Assembly (NCBI RefSeq): GCF_002420705.1
Contig: NZ_DIIM01000018.1
Location: 345,982-409,981, forward strand
DNA length: 64,000 bases
Direction of reading: 5' to 3'
Source of the DNA: Sphingobacterium sp. UBA5670
GTDB taxonomy: Bacteria; Bacteroidota; Bacteroidia; Sphingobacteriales; Sphingobacteriaceae
Under the pieces are notes generated by a model. The model was given only the letters and a program-made list of their open reading frames with translations, searched no databases and was not told the DNA's origin. Shown in pieces: positions 1 to 8,283 of this stretch (the stretch's first letter is position 1; the number at the start of each line of letters is the position of its first letter). The translations under genes and the position numbers were made by a program.

Positions 1-862
1 AGCGAATAGCCGTAGACAATCCAGATTGATTTTTCTTTGGTAAATCTACCTGTGTCATATCACCGGTAACGATAAACTTTGCTGTGGGTCCCATACGTGT
101 CAAAAACATCTTCAATTGCATATCCGTTGCATTTTGAGCCTCGTCCAGAATAACAAAGCAGTTGTCCAATGTTCGTCCACGCATAAATGCTAGCGGTGCA
201 ACTTCGATGGTCCGATTTTCCAGGTAACCTTTCAGCTTTTCCGCTGGAATCATATCGTCCAAAGCATCGTAGAGTGGTCTCAAATACGGATCTACCTTCT
301 CTTTCAGGTCTCCCGGTAAAAAACCAAGATTCTCACCAGCTTCCACAGCCGGTCTTGTGAGAATGATCCTTTTGATTTCCTTATTTCGAAGCGCCCTAAC
401 CGCTAAGGCAACTGCCGTATAGGTCTTTCCAGTACCCGCCGGCCCTATCGCAAATAAGATGTCATTCTTCGAAATACTATCCACCATTTTCCGCTGGTTA
501 GCGGTACGTGCACGTACGATCAGTCCATTAGGCCCATAAACGATCGGTTCGGATCCGAAAGCAGCATGTTTGGCAGCAAGTTCTTTTTCCTGTTGGGCCG
601 CAGAACCTGCATTTGCCCCCAGGAGATTTTCAAAATCCAATAAAGTAATGTTGTTAAATTTCTCCAGATGAGCCATGACTTCCTTAAACGATTGCTCAAA
701 CAGATCTAATTCCTTCGCGTCGCCCAACACCTTCATTTCACTTCCGCGAGCTACAATCCGCAGTTTTGGGAATTGCTTCTTCAAATAATCGAAGTGCTCA
801 TTGTCTGCTCCCCATAATATGGGCAAATTCAGACCATCTAATGCAATTAGTAATTCGTTCAA
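1..862 (-). CDS. phoH: PhoH-family ATPase (3' end cut by window edge)
   Basis: This is a cytoplasmic P-loop ATPase of the PhoH/YbeZ family, linked to RNA metabolism and ribosome maturation in other bacteria. Translated on the minus strand, it shows an N-terminal KH-like segment, a Walker A motif (GPAGTGKTYTAVALA) and a Walker B region (CFVILDEAQNAT), followed by the family block MFLTRMGPTAKFIVTGDMTQ. About 287 codons are present and the C-terminal tail runs off the window. The only plausible start is TTG at 862, because a stop codon lies two codons upstream and no ATG precedes the conserved sequence. A promoter lies about 70 bases upstream, and the gene diverges from the DUF62 gene. The family call is certain; the exact role is not. 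Confidence 0.93.
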   Translation of the reverse strand, partial: MNELLIALDGLNLPILWGADNEHFDYLKKQFPKLRIVARGSEMKVLGDAKELDLFEQSFKEVMAHLEKFNNITLLDFENLLGANAGSAAQQEKELAAKHAAFGSEPIVYGPNGLIVRARTANQRKMVDSISKNDILFAIGPAGTGKTYTAVALAVRALRNKEIKRIILTRPAVEAGENLGFLPGDLKEKVDPYLRPLYDALDDMIPAEKLKGYLENRTIEVAPLAFMRGRTLDNCFVILDEAQNATDMQLKMFLTRMGPTAKFIVTGDMTQVDLPKKNQSGLSTAIR

Positions 863-929
863 ATTTTATCCTATTTAGAATTAATTAGATTGTAGCCATT
901 ACACAACATCGTTCCTGTATAATACTATT

Positions 930-960
930 CAAAATTAACGTATTCTAACGAAACCACCAA
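930..960 (-). promoter_or_regulatory. Promoter of phoH
   Basis: Read on the minus strand, TTG (960-958) is followed after 20 bases by TAATTTTG (937-930). This fits the Bacteroidota housekeeping consensus TTTG-N19/20-TAnnTTTG. Transcription would start near 924, giving a leader of about 60 bases. Confidence 0.6.
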
Positions 961-1109
961 GAATATACAGTGCACAAAAAAGGATGATTTAGAAGGCGAT
1001 GGAAACAAGAGACAAAGGGATGCAAAGATTTCCTTATGCACAAAATCTTCGCTATGTTTGTGTATATCAATCGAAAAAAGACAGATTCAAAATAAGTTAT
1101 CCAATTAGC

Positions 1110-1140
1110 TTTATAAATCATCTGATAAATAGTAATTTTG
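1110..1140 (+). promoter_or_regulatory. Promoter of the SAM-hydrolase gene
   Basis: TTTA at 1110-1113 and TAATTTTG at 1133-1140 are separated by 19 bases. The -7 box matches the Bacteroidota consensus exactly and the -33 box has one mismatch. The predicted leader is about 65 bases. Confidence 0.5.
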
Positions 1141-1213
1141 TCCACTATTCAGATAAATTTAAGGGTATATTTAAGGGAATTCAGCAGCAATTCGATCTAG
1201 GATTTAGATTATA

Positions 1214-2002
1214 ATGGCAGTAATTACATTAACAACAGACTTAGGACACAAAGATTTTTATCAAGCCGCGTTAAAAGGTAGTCTTTTATCGCAGTTGTCT
1301 GGTGCCAATATTGTTGATATTACCCATGAAATTCCAGCATTCAATATCCCTCGGGCGGCCTTTGTATTAGGTAACGCCTATCATTACTTTCCGAAAGGAA
1401 CCGTTCACATTATTGGGATCAACACCCTGTTTCATGAAGAATCGAAATATATCGGCATGAAATACAACGATCATTATTTCGTCGGGGCCGACAACGGTAT
1501 TTTCAGTCTATTACTAAACGGCAATGAACCTCAGGAACTGTATGAGCTCAACTTAATGCAAGACCTTCGGTATCTTCATTTCCCCCTCGCAGATATCCTT
1601 TCTAAGTCAGCTTGCCATATCGCCAAGGGAGGCAAATTAAAAGAGATCGGCACTCCGATGCAGCAGCTCATCGAAAAAGTAACTTTGCAGCCTATCTTTG
1701 ATAAAGATATGATTCGGGGCAACGTCATTTATGTTGATGCTTTCGGTAATGCCATTACCAATATCTCCAAAGATCTATTCAATAAAGTTCAAAAAGGACG
1801 TCATTTTGTCCTTTATTTCAAACGCAATGAAACCATTACCAACCTTTCTTGGCATTACAACGAAGTCGGAGAAGGCGAGAAACTTTGTTTGTTTGGTATT
1901 TCAAACTACCTGGAAATTGCCATCAATAAAGGTAATGCAAGTCAGCTGCTTGGACTTCATGACGACGACTCCAATGTAATCCGTATAGAATTTAAAGATT
2001 AA
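1214..2002 (+). CDS. SAM hydrolase, DUF62 (SAM hydroxide adenosyltransferase) family
   Basis: A 262-residue member of the DUF62 family, which includes the SAM-dependent chlorinase and fluorinase. Ordinary bacterial members hydrolyse S-adenosylmethionine to adenosine and methionine. The family N-terminus ITLTTDLGHKDFYQAALKG is clear, as are VDITHEIPAFNI and the C-terminal-domain block VIYVDAFGNAITNI. The start ATG at 1214 fits the conserved N-terminus. I see nothing that indicates halogenase activity, so hydrolysis is the default inference. It stands alone, with its own promoter and divergent from phoH. A short weak hairpin follows it at about 2018-2031. Confidence 0.88.
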   Translation: MAVITLTTDLGHKDFYQAALKGSLLSQLSGANIVDITHEIPAFNIPRAAFVLGNAYHYFPKGTVHIIGINTLFHEESKYIGMKYNDHYFVGADNGIFSLLLNGNEPQELYELNLMQDLRYLHFPLADILSKSACHIAKGGKLKEIGTPMQQLIEKVTLQPIFDKDMIRGNVIYVDAFGNAITNISKDLFNKVQKGRHFVLYFKRNETITNLSWHYNEVGEGEKLCLFGISNYLEIAINKGNASQLLGLHDDDSNVIRIEFKD

Positions 2003-2160
2003 TTTCATAAATTCATGGTGGTATTGACCACTGCCCTATTTTTACCCTCGGTCAGGTTCACCGCTGGGCTAAAATTCAGGCATAGCATCACGACAAAATA
2101 AAACTTTAGCGTGAACGTTAATTTTAATTAAATAGTTGATTATACATATCGTCCAAATAC

Positions 2161-2715
2161 ATGATAAAATCTTTAAGATCCCTTTTTCTACTCAGCATTT
2201 TATTTTGCTTCGTTGGGCAGGCCAAGTCGCAAACTAATCCAGACTCGAGCTCTTTTGAGGTACAACGGACTCGTGTAAATGACTTATTGGATGCCCGACA
2301 GCAGAAATTCGGCGCCTATGACACGAGCCTCACGCAAAAAACAGGGCTTTTTGGCTTATTCAAATCAAAAGGCGACATGCAAAAAAGCATTGATATCCTT
2401 AAAGATATCGTTATTACTGACAACAATATTTTCCTAGAGACTCAAAAATTACTAAAAATCAAAGATTTTGAAAAGGACAAATTCCAGCAACTGGCAACGG
2501 ACTACGACAAACAGGTCTCAGCTTATATAGGCACGATAAGTAAGCTTCAAAAAGAGAACGAAAAATTGCGCGCACAAGTAGACGAAACATCCGGTAAGGG
2601 AGGCGCAGGCAATATCCTCCTGTACGTTGCTTTACTTGTCATTTTGGTTTTAGGCTTTTTACTCTATAAAAGCCGTTTACAGCAGCTAGCGGCAAAACAT
2701 CAAAATTTAGGCTAG
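2161..2715 (+). CDS. Hypothetical secreted or membrane protein with coiled coil
   Basis: I do not recognise this 184-residue protein. It begins with a signal peptide (residues 1-24, cleavage after SQA/KSQ-like sequence). The central part is helical and charged; residues about 105-142 (KQVSAYIGTISKLQKENEKL) look like a coiled coil. A single membrane segment follows near 151-168 (ILLYVALLVILVLGFLLY) with a short basic tail. This suggests a periplasmic domain anchored by a C-terminal helix. It stands alone between the SAM hydrolase and an ABC exporter. The function is unknown. Confidence 0.7.
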   Translation: MIKSLRSLFLLSILFCFVGQAKSQTNPDSSSFEVQRTRVNDLLDARQQKFGAYDTSLTQKTGLFGLFKSKGDMQKSIDILKDIVITDNNIFLETQKLLKIKDFEKDKFQQLATDYDKQVSAYIGTISKLQKENEKLRAQVDETSGKGGAGNILLYVALLVILVLGFLLYKSRLQQLAAKHQNLG

Positions 2716-2838
2716 ACCTCCTCATGTGCGAGCATTTTTAAAATAGCAGAACAGCCGAAACAGCTGTTTATCTTGGAAAAAGTGAGATTCAGGTTAAAAA
2801 TTGACTAAAGTATGATAGCAAAATATTTTTAATCTCTT

Positions 2839-2846
2839 TACATTTG
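2839..2846 (+). promoter_or_regulatory. -7 promoter element of the ABC exporter gene
   Basis: TACATTTG matches the Bacteroidota TAnnTTTG box and lies 30 bases before the ATG at 2876. No good -33 box is seen at the usual distance. Confidence 0.45.
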
Positions 2847-2875
2847 TCCTCGCAACAAAATTTGAAGTAGCGGAT

Positions 2876-4711
2876 ATGGCAAGAGGATTCAACAGCGGTA
2901 ATAAACAAGAAGAAGATCTACCAAAACCAAAATTGAATAAGGAGCTCCTCATAAGAGCATCTAAATTAATGACCTATTTAAAACCTTATCGTTTTAAATT
3001 TGGGATCGGCATGTTTTTCTTGGTATTATCCAGTTTAGCCATGCTGGCGTTCCCCGCTTTGCTTGGGGCCATGATTGATGCTGCGCAAGGCAAGCAAACT
3101 TATCCCTGGCTGACTCCGCAAGTATATTATATCGGCGGGATTGCCTTTATCATTTTATCTTTTCTGTCGGTCGTTTCTTTTTTTCGCATACGCATCTTTG
3201 TAGAGATTGCAGAACGCACATTGGCCGCACTCCGCAAGGACACCTATCTCAAACTAATTTCATTACCAATCGAATTTTTCGCCAATCGCCGTGTTGGGGA
3301 ATTAAACAGCCGATTATCTGCAGACCTTTCACAGATCCAGGACACATTAACAACTACATTGGCTGAAATCTTAAGACAGTTGATTAGCCTTTGTTTCGGT
3401 GTCTTTCTTTTAGTTTGGGTATCGCCCAAACTTGCGCTCATGAACCTGTGTATTTTACCGATTATCGTTGTAGCGGCCATTATTTTCGGAAAGTTCATCC
3501 GTGAATTGTCGCGGCAGGCACAGGATAAAATGGCCGAGTCCAATAGTATCGTTCAGGAGACGTTATTGGGAATAAGCAATGTTAAGGCATTTGTGAATGA
3601 ATACTTCGAGTTTAACCGCTACAGTAATCAGATGGATTCAGTGGTAAAATTGGCGGTCAAAGGAGCTACTTTCCGCGGTGCTTTTGCCTCTTTTATTATC
3701 TTCTGTATTTTCGGTGCGGTGATCGCTGTCATCTGGTACGGAGCAGCATTGGTTTCTATTCATGAGATGACTGTCGGAGACTTAACGACCTACATCTTGT
3801 ATTCGATGTTTGTGGCAGGATCTATGGGCAGTTTCCCCGAACTATATGCCAATATCCAACGTTCCCTAGGAGCAAGTGAACGGATTTTGGAAATTTTGGA
3901 TGAACCACAGGAAAACCTGAATGTAAAACCAACTTGTAAGGAAGTCCACAAGACCATGACCGGAAAGCTAAGTTTCAACCATGTTTCCTTTGCCTATCCA
4001 AGCCGTCCTGACATTGAAATCCTGAAAGACATTAACTTTACAGCCAATGCTGGCGACAAAGTTGCCATAGTTGGACCAAGCGGAACCGGTAAATCAACGA
4101 TAGCCTCGTTGATCTTACAATTCTATACCGCCAACAAAGGCGAAGTTTGTTACGATGACAAACCAGCATCCGATTTTGAACTTTGCGATATCCGCAACCA
4201 GGTCGCTATCGTACCGCAAGATGTTCTGTTATTTGGCGGCACCATACGTGAGAATATAGCCTATGGCAAATTAGAGGCTTCCGAAGATGAAATTATAGCA
4301 GCCGCAAAACGTGCCAATGCCCATCAATTTATATTAAATTTCCCTGAAGGCTATGACACGGTCGTTGGTGAACGCGGCGTCAAACTCTCTGGGGGGCAGC
4401 GTCAACGTATCGCTATCGCACGTGCACTTTTAAAAGATCCGGCAATTCTTATCTTAGACGAAGCTACTTCTTCCTTAGACTCTGAATCAGAAAGACAGGT
4501 ACAGGATGCATTGGAAGAATTAATGCGTGGACGCACCTCAATTATCATTGCCCACAGACTATCCACGATTGTAGACGCTGATAAAATTATCGTTGTTGAG
4601 AATGGTATTGTATCTGAAAGCGGTACTCACTTTGAACTGCTCCAGAAAGAAAGTGGTCTCTATCAACATCTCTATAATCTTCAATCCAAGCAGCAGAAGA
4701 TTGATATGTAA
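2876..4711 (+). CDS. ABC transporter, fused permease/ATPase (MsbA/BmrA type)
   Basis: A 611-residue half-transporter of the exporter class, expected to work as a homodimer in the inner membrane. The permease domain with about six membrane helices spans roughly residues 38-320. The ATPase domain follows with Walker A GPSGTGKST (400-408), the Q-loop VPQD, the signature LSGGQ (504-508), Walker B ILILDEA (524-530) and the switch histidine H560. All catalytic residues are present. The relatives export lipids, drugs or peptides, and the substrate cannot be told from sequence. It forms a single-gene unit with a TACATTTG promoter element upstream. Confidence 0.92.
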   Translation: MARGFNSGNKQEEDLPKPKLNKELLIRASKLMTYLKPYRFKFGIGMFFLVLSSLAMLAFPALLGAMIDAAQGKQTYPWLTPQVYYIGGIAFIILSFLSVVSFFRIRIFVEIAERTLAALRKDTYLKLISLPIEFFANRRVGELNSRLSADLSQIQDTLTTTLAEILRQLISLCFGVFLLVWVSPKLALMNLCILPIIVVAAIIFGKFIRELSRQAQDKMAESNSIVQETLLGISNVKAFVNEYFEFNRYSNQMDSVVKLAVKGATFRGAFASFIIFCIFGAVIAVIWYGAALVSIHEMTVGDLTTYILYSMFVAGSMGSFPELYANIQRSLGASERILEILDEPQENLNVKPTCKEVHKTMTGKLSFNHVSFAYPSRPDIEILKDINFTANAGDKVAIVGPSGTGKSTIASLILQFYTANKGEVCYDDKPASDFELCDIRNQVAIVPQDVLLFGGTIRENIAYGKLEASEDEIIAAAKRANAHQFILNFPEGYDTVVGERGVKLSGGQRQRIAIARALLKDPAILILDEATSSLDSESERQVQDALEELMRGRTSIIIAHRLSTIVDADKIIVVENGIVSESGTHFELLQKESGLYQHLYNLQSKQQKIDM

Positions 4712-4814
4712 AATTTTGTTAATTATTGATTCTTTCTAAACAAATTCACCCAGAGATTGTTCATTTGGTATCATACTTGATTATCACTTGAATATATAAC
4801 AAAATAGAAGAATT

Positions 4815-5213
4815 ATGAAAAATAGCAAAAATGGATTAGTGGCATTTGCTTTGGTAGGATTGGCTGCGGGAGCTGCTGCATGGTATCTTTTAGGAACTGA
4901 TGATGGAAAAAAACAACTAGATCGTGCAAATGATGGCATTAAAAGCTTAACTAAGTCATTGAAAGATCTTTCAAAAAAAGAAGCTAAAAAAGCCCAAAAA
5001 TTAGCCAACAGAGCTTCTGCTGAGTTGGACAATCTGAAATCTAAAGCTCAAGCTGCTTTTAGCAAAGCTTCGGACGATGCAGATGCATTAAAAAATAAAG
5101 CAAAAGAAGCTGGTAGAGAAGCGTTGGACCACGCCAACAATGCCGCTCAAAATTTGGCAAGCAAAATCGACAATACGACTGATGCTGCAAAGTCCAAAAT
5201 ATCTAATGCCTAA
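4815..5213 (+). CDS. YtxH-like small membrane-anchored protein
   Basis: A 132-residue protein with one N-terminal membrane segment (residues 8-26, rich in Ala and Gly) and a long Lys/Ala/Asp-rich helical tail with repeated KAxxAxxxAxxLKxKA-like periods. This matches the YtxH/gas-vesicle-like family seen near stress genes in many bacteria, whose molecular role is unknown. The tail also resembles LEA-type amphipathic helices, which would suit an envelope stress role, but this is inference. ATG at 4815 gives the membrane segment directly. Confidence 0.72.
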   Translation: MKNSKNGLVAFALVGLAAGAAAWYLLGTDDGKKQLDRANDGIKSLTKSLKDLSKKEAKKAQKLANRASAELDNLKSKAQAAFSKASDDADALKNKAKEAGREALDHANNAAQNLASKIDNTTDAAKSKISNA

Positions 5214-5245
5214 GTAAAAAAACAGCTTTTTTAAGAATTGATGGT

Positions 5246-5284
5246 TTTGGTCACTATTGCGGTCCAAATACATTTGTATCTTTG
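5246..5284 (+). promoter_or_regulatory. Promoter of ccmB, with two overlapping -7 boxes
   Basis: TTTG at 5246-5249 is followed after exactly 19 bases by TACATTTG (5269-5276), a perfect consensus promoter. A second box, TATCTTTG (5277-5284), follows at once and lies only 6 bases before the ATG at 5291. Initiation from the second box would give a leaderless or nearly leaderless mRNA. Confidence 0.72.
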
Positions 5285-5290
5285 CGGTAT

Positions 5291-5950
5291 ATGACTTTAC
5301 TGCAACAGGTAAAAACTTTAATTCTTAAAGACATCATTCTGGAATGGCGTTCAAAATATGCTATTAACGGAATTCTACTATATGTCGTATCAACTGTTTT
5401 CGTCTGCTATCAAGCGTTTAAATCAGTTGATACGACTACTTGGAATGCATTGTTCTGGATCATCATGCTTTTCGCGTCGATCAATGCAATCAACAAAAGC
5501 TTCATTCAGGAAAATCCCAATCGACAACTCTATTATTATTCACTGGTCGATCCCAGAGCAATTATTTTAGCGAAAGTCATCTACAATATAATGATGATGA
5601 CCCTTCTTGCTATCATTGCTTATTTCGTCTATTCAACAATATTCAGAAACCCTATCGGCGACCCAGCCCTATATTTTGTTGCGGTTATCCTTGGCAGCAT
5701 CAGTTTTGCCACTGTTTTTACCATGATCTCCGGCATCAGTTCCAAAGCAGGGAACAACAGCACCTTAATGGCTATCTTAAGTTTTCCAGCCATTATCCCA
5801 CTATTAATCGTGTTAATTAAGCTATCTCGTAATGCAATAGAAGGCTTGGAAAGGGCCTCAAGTAGCAAAGAAATAATCGTATTACTTGCAATTAATGTAA
5901 TCACCATCACTATTTCTTTGTTGTTATTTCCGTACCTTTGGCGAGATTAA
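5291..5950 (+). CDS. ccmB: Heme exporter protein B (CcmB)
   Basis: CcmB is the membrane subunit of the CcmABC(D) ABC complex used in cytochrome c maturation. The protein has about 219 residues and six predicted membrane helices. Its N-terminus (QVKTLILKDIILEWRSKYAINGILLYV) is typical of the family. I chose ATG 5291; the TTG nine bases upstream lies inside the -7 promoter box. ccmC follows after 37 bases. No CcmA ATPase is encoded next to it, so it must come from elsewhere in the genome. Confidence 0.88.
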   Translation: MTLLQQVKTLILKDIILEWRSKYAINGILLYVVSTVFVCYQAFKSVDTTTWNALFWIIMLFASINAINKSFIQENPNRQLYYYSLVDPRAIILAKVIYNIMMMTLLAIIAYFVYSTIFRNPIGDPALYFVAVILGSISFATVFTMISGISSKAGNNSTLMAILSFPAIIPLLIVLIKLSRNAIEGLERASSSKEIIVLLAINVITITISLLLFPYLWRD

Positions 5951-5987
5951 ATTTTAGAATTGAGAACAAACTAAATTCAATTTATCC

Positions 5988-6653
5988 ATGAGAAAAAAAT
6001 GGTGGAAAATATTAGCAGTAATGATTATTTGTGCTGTCATTATCAATGGTCTTCTAGGCCCAGTTCCCCGCCTCTTCATCCTTCACGAAAGCATACGCAA
6101 TGTCTATTTCCATGTTCCGATGTGGTTTGCCATGATTTCTATGTACCTCGTATCTGTCATATACAGTATTAAATACCTAAATACCGGAAAACAAGAATAT
6201 GATCTTATGGCCATAGAAGCTGTAAACACAGGAATCACCTTTTGTTTCCTTGGGCTTGCGACAGGTATGCTTTGGGCAAACATCACCTGGGGAGAGCCTT
6301 GGCCAAATGACCCTAAGCTGAATGGTTCCGCCATCGCGACATTGATGTACCTAGCTTACCTGGTTCTTCGCAATGCATTAGATGAAGAGCAAAAAAGAGC
6401 CAAGATCTCTGCTGTATATAATATTTTTGCCTTTCCCATTATCATCGTATTGATCTATATTTTACCCAAACTAACGGATTCCCTACACCCAGGCAGTGGG
6501 GGCAACGGAACATTTGCGGATCTTCAGATGAGCAATGAGCTACGCCCTACATTCTACAGTTCGGTTATTGGATGGATCCTAATTGCAACTTGGATCTGTA
6601 CACTGCGTTATAGAATGCGTTTATTGGAGAGAAAGCAAGAATTGAGCGCTTAG
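5988..6653 (+). CDS. ccmC: Heme exporter/handling protein C (CcmC)
   Basis: CcmC handles heme at the periplasmic face of the membrane and delivers it to CcmE. The 221-residue protein has six membrane helices and the tryptophan-rich heme-handling motif WGEPW (within ANITWGEPWPNDPKLNGS). The periplasmic histidines expected of the family are present (FHVPMWF and SLHPGSGG). It follows ccmB in the same direction and a CcmD-like gene lies 241 bases downstream. Confidence 0.92.
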   Translation: MRKKWWKILAVMIICAVIINGLLGPVPRLFILHESIRNVYFHVPMWFAMISMYLVSVIYSIKYLNTGKQEYDLMAIEAVNTGITFCFLGLATGMLWANITWGEPWPNDPKLNGSAIATLMYLAYLVLRNALDEEQKRAKISAVYNIFAFPIIIVLIYILPKLTDSLHPGSGGNGTFADLQMSNELRPTFYSSVIGWILIATWICTLRYRMRLLERKQELSA

Positions 6654-6894
6654 CGATATCGAATCTTTCAAAACTAAGAAAATCAATGCAGACTGATTTA
6701 AACAAATAGAAGCCATCATCATTTTTTCAAATCGTATGAAACTGCTCATGAATGCATTCAAAAAGTAAATTGCACATGGATAATTAAATAGGAAATGAAT
6801 AAATAGGATAGCTTCACCACAATAAAAAAAACAAACCGAGTGAAAGGACTCATTTATACCAATGAGCACCCCACTTAATAAATAATTTAAACGG

Positions 6895-7104
6895 ATGAAA
6901 AAAATAACTCTGTCAATCGCTTTACTGATCCTATCTACTTTGAGCACATTTGCACAGGATGATGTCGATATGGCGACCGGATTACGTAGTGAAGGTAAGA
7001 TCTACGTTGTTGTATTGGTCATGTTGGTCATTTTTCTAGGTTTGGCTTTTTTCCTTTTCCTGCTCGATCGTCGTATCAGCAAATTGGAAAAAAAGAATAA
7101 ATAG
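6895..7104 (+). CDS. CcmD-like small membrane protein
   Basis: A 69-residue protein with a signal-peptide-like N-terminus ending FAQ, then one membrane helix (about residues 37-57, YVVVLVMLVIFLGLAFFLFL) and a basic C-terminus DRRISKLEKK. Size, topology and position after ccmC match the small CcmD-family proteins that stabilise the heme export complex. The 241 bases between ccmC and this gene hold no convincing gene. DUF6427 starts 20 bases downstream. Confidence 0.7.
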   Translation: MKKITLSIALLILSTLSTFAQDDVDMATGLRSEGKIYVVVLVMLVIFLGLAFFLFLLDRRISKLEKKNK

Positions 7105-7124
7105 CATTTTATTGATCCCCTACC

Positions 7125-8108
7125 ATGATTATAAGTCAGTTTAGAAATTATTCACCAATAAATATTTTATTTCTATCCGTCGTAGGTTTTGTTCTATGCT
7201 TGGGCATATTTCTGCACCTTCCGGACAAACTTGATTCTGTAATCTTTGAACCTGCTCTGGGGAATCTTTTGGGAGAAAACAACTTGATCAACCTTTCCCC
7301 TTCGACCAATGTTTTTATCACATTGATCCTGACGATCTTTCAGGCTACAATACTGAACCGCATCACCAGCCATTTTAATCTACTGGGTAAACCCAGCTTC
7401 TTGGTGGCGCTGATGTACATGACACTGGCCAGCTTGTTTTTACCATTTTTGGTACTCTCTCCAACACTGATCTGTAATTTTATTTCGATATGGATGTTAA
7501 GCAAGTTACTCTCCCTCTATCGACAGACAGATGTTAAAGCCGAAATGTTTGATCTCGGCATGATAGTGGGCATAGGAAGTCTGATCTATTTTCCATTTCT
7601 AGGTATGTTCTTCTTATTGTGGATAGGCTTGCTCATTTTTAGACCCTTCAATTGGCGAGAGTGGATCACACCATTATTAGGTCTTGCAACGGTCTATTTT
7701 ATCTTGGCAGTTATCTATCTTTGGACGGGTAAAATGACGCAGTTTTACACCATTTGGTTGCCGTTTACCTACAAATTCCCTACTGCTATTCGCATTCAAT
7801 TAGTCGACTACCTGGTCCTTGTTCCCGTAATCTTTACTTTAATACTTTTCCTACTGGTATTGAAAGACAACTTTTTCAAAAGTGTGGTGCATATCCGCAA
7901 GTCATTTCAGTTACTGTTTTTTATGTTATGTCTAGCAATAGTTTCCTTCTATTGGAACAAAAAACTAACAGAGGCACATTTTTTACTTTGTGCACCTTCT
8001 ATTGCTATCTATATGGCATACTATTTCACTTACGCCAAAAAGAAATGGTTTTTTGAGGTCGTTTACGCCATTATAACATTAACCATCATCTACTTTCAGT
8101 TTTTCTAA
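7125..8108 (+). CDS. DUF6427-type polytopic membrane protein
   Basis: A 327-residue integral membrane protein with about nine to ten hydrophobic helices. It begins IISQFRNYSPINILFL and contains the phylum-typical block RPFNWREWITPLLGLATVYF. It resembles the uncharacterised DUF6427 family of Bacteroidota. No catalytic motif is visible. It follows the ccmD-like gene by 20 bases and probably shares its transcript. A role in envelope assembly is only suggested by the neighbours. Confidence 0.65.
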   Translation: MIISQFRNYSPINILFLSVVGFVLCLGIFLHLPDKLDSVIFEPALGNLLGENNLINLSPSTNVFITLILTIFQATILNRITSHFNLLGKPSFLVALMYMTLASLFLPFLVLSPTLICNFISIWMLSKLLSLYRQTDVKAEMFDLGMIVGIGSLIYFPFLGMFFLLWIGLLIFRPFNWREWITPLLGLATVYFILAVIYLWTGKMTQFYTIWLPFTYKFPTAIRIQLVDYLVLVPVIFTLILFLLVLKDNFFKSVVHIRKSFQLLFFMLCLAIVSFYWNKKLTEAHFLLCAPSIAIYMAYYFTYAKKKWFFEVVYAIITLTIIYFQFF

Positions 8109-8174
8109 ACAACTGTACAGCAAGTGTTTAACCTTTTTTAACAAAATCGGCTTAACAAGCTCGCAAAAATTGAA

Positions 8175-8182
8175 TAGTTTTG
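8175..8182 (+). promoter_or_regulatory. -7 promoter element of the barrel/lptC unit
   Basis: TAGTTTTG matches TAnnTTTG. It lies about 100 bases before ATG 8284, so the transcript would have a leader of about 95 bases. The -33 region is weak. Confidence 0.45.
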
Positions 8183-8283
8183 TATGCGATTAAAAGCAAA
8201 GAACATTTAATATCAGAGTCAGATAACTCGAAAATTTCACTAAAACTAAATAAACATTAGTTTCTCAATTTTATAGATTGACC

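Larger units (their letters stand above)
863..1213. other. Divergent intergenic region
   Basis: This 351-base stretch separates two divergent genes and holds one promoter for each. The open reading frames in it have no recognisable protein character and overlap the promoters, so I call no gene here. Confidence 0.6.

Noticed and set aside
999..1214. 71-codon open frame ending on the ATG of the DUF62 gene (TAATG overlap)
   Set aside because: The overlap looks like coupling, but the protein is featureless and the best promoter for the DUF62 gene lies inside it.
6621..6947. 108-codon minus-strand open frame between ccmC and the ccmD-like gene
   Set aside because: It overlaps the ends of both genes on the opposite strand and has no family resemblance; the hydrophobic composition comes from A+T-rich sequence.
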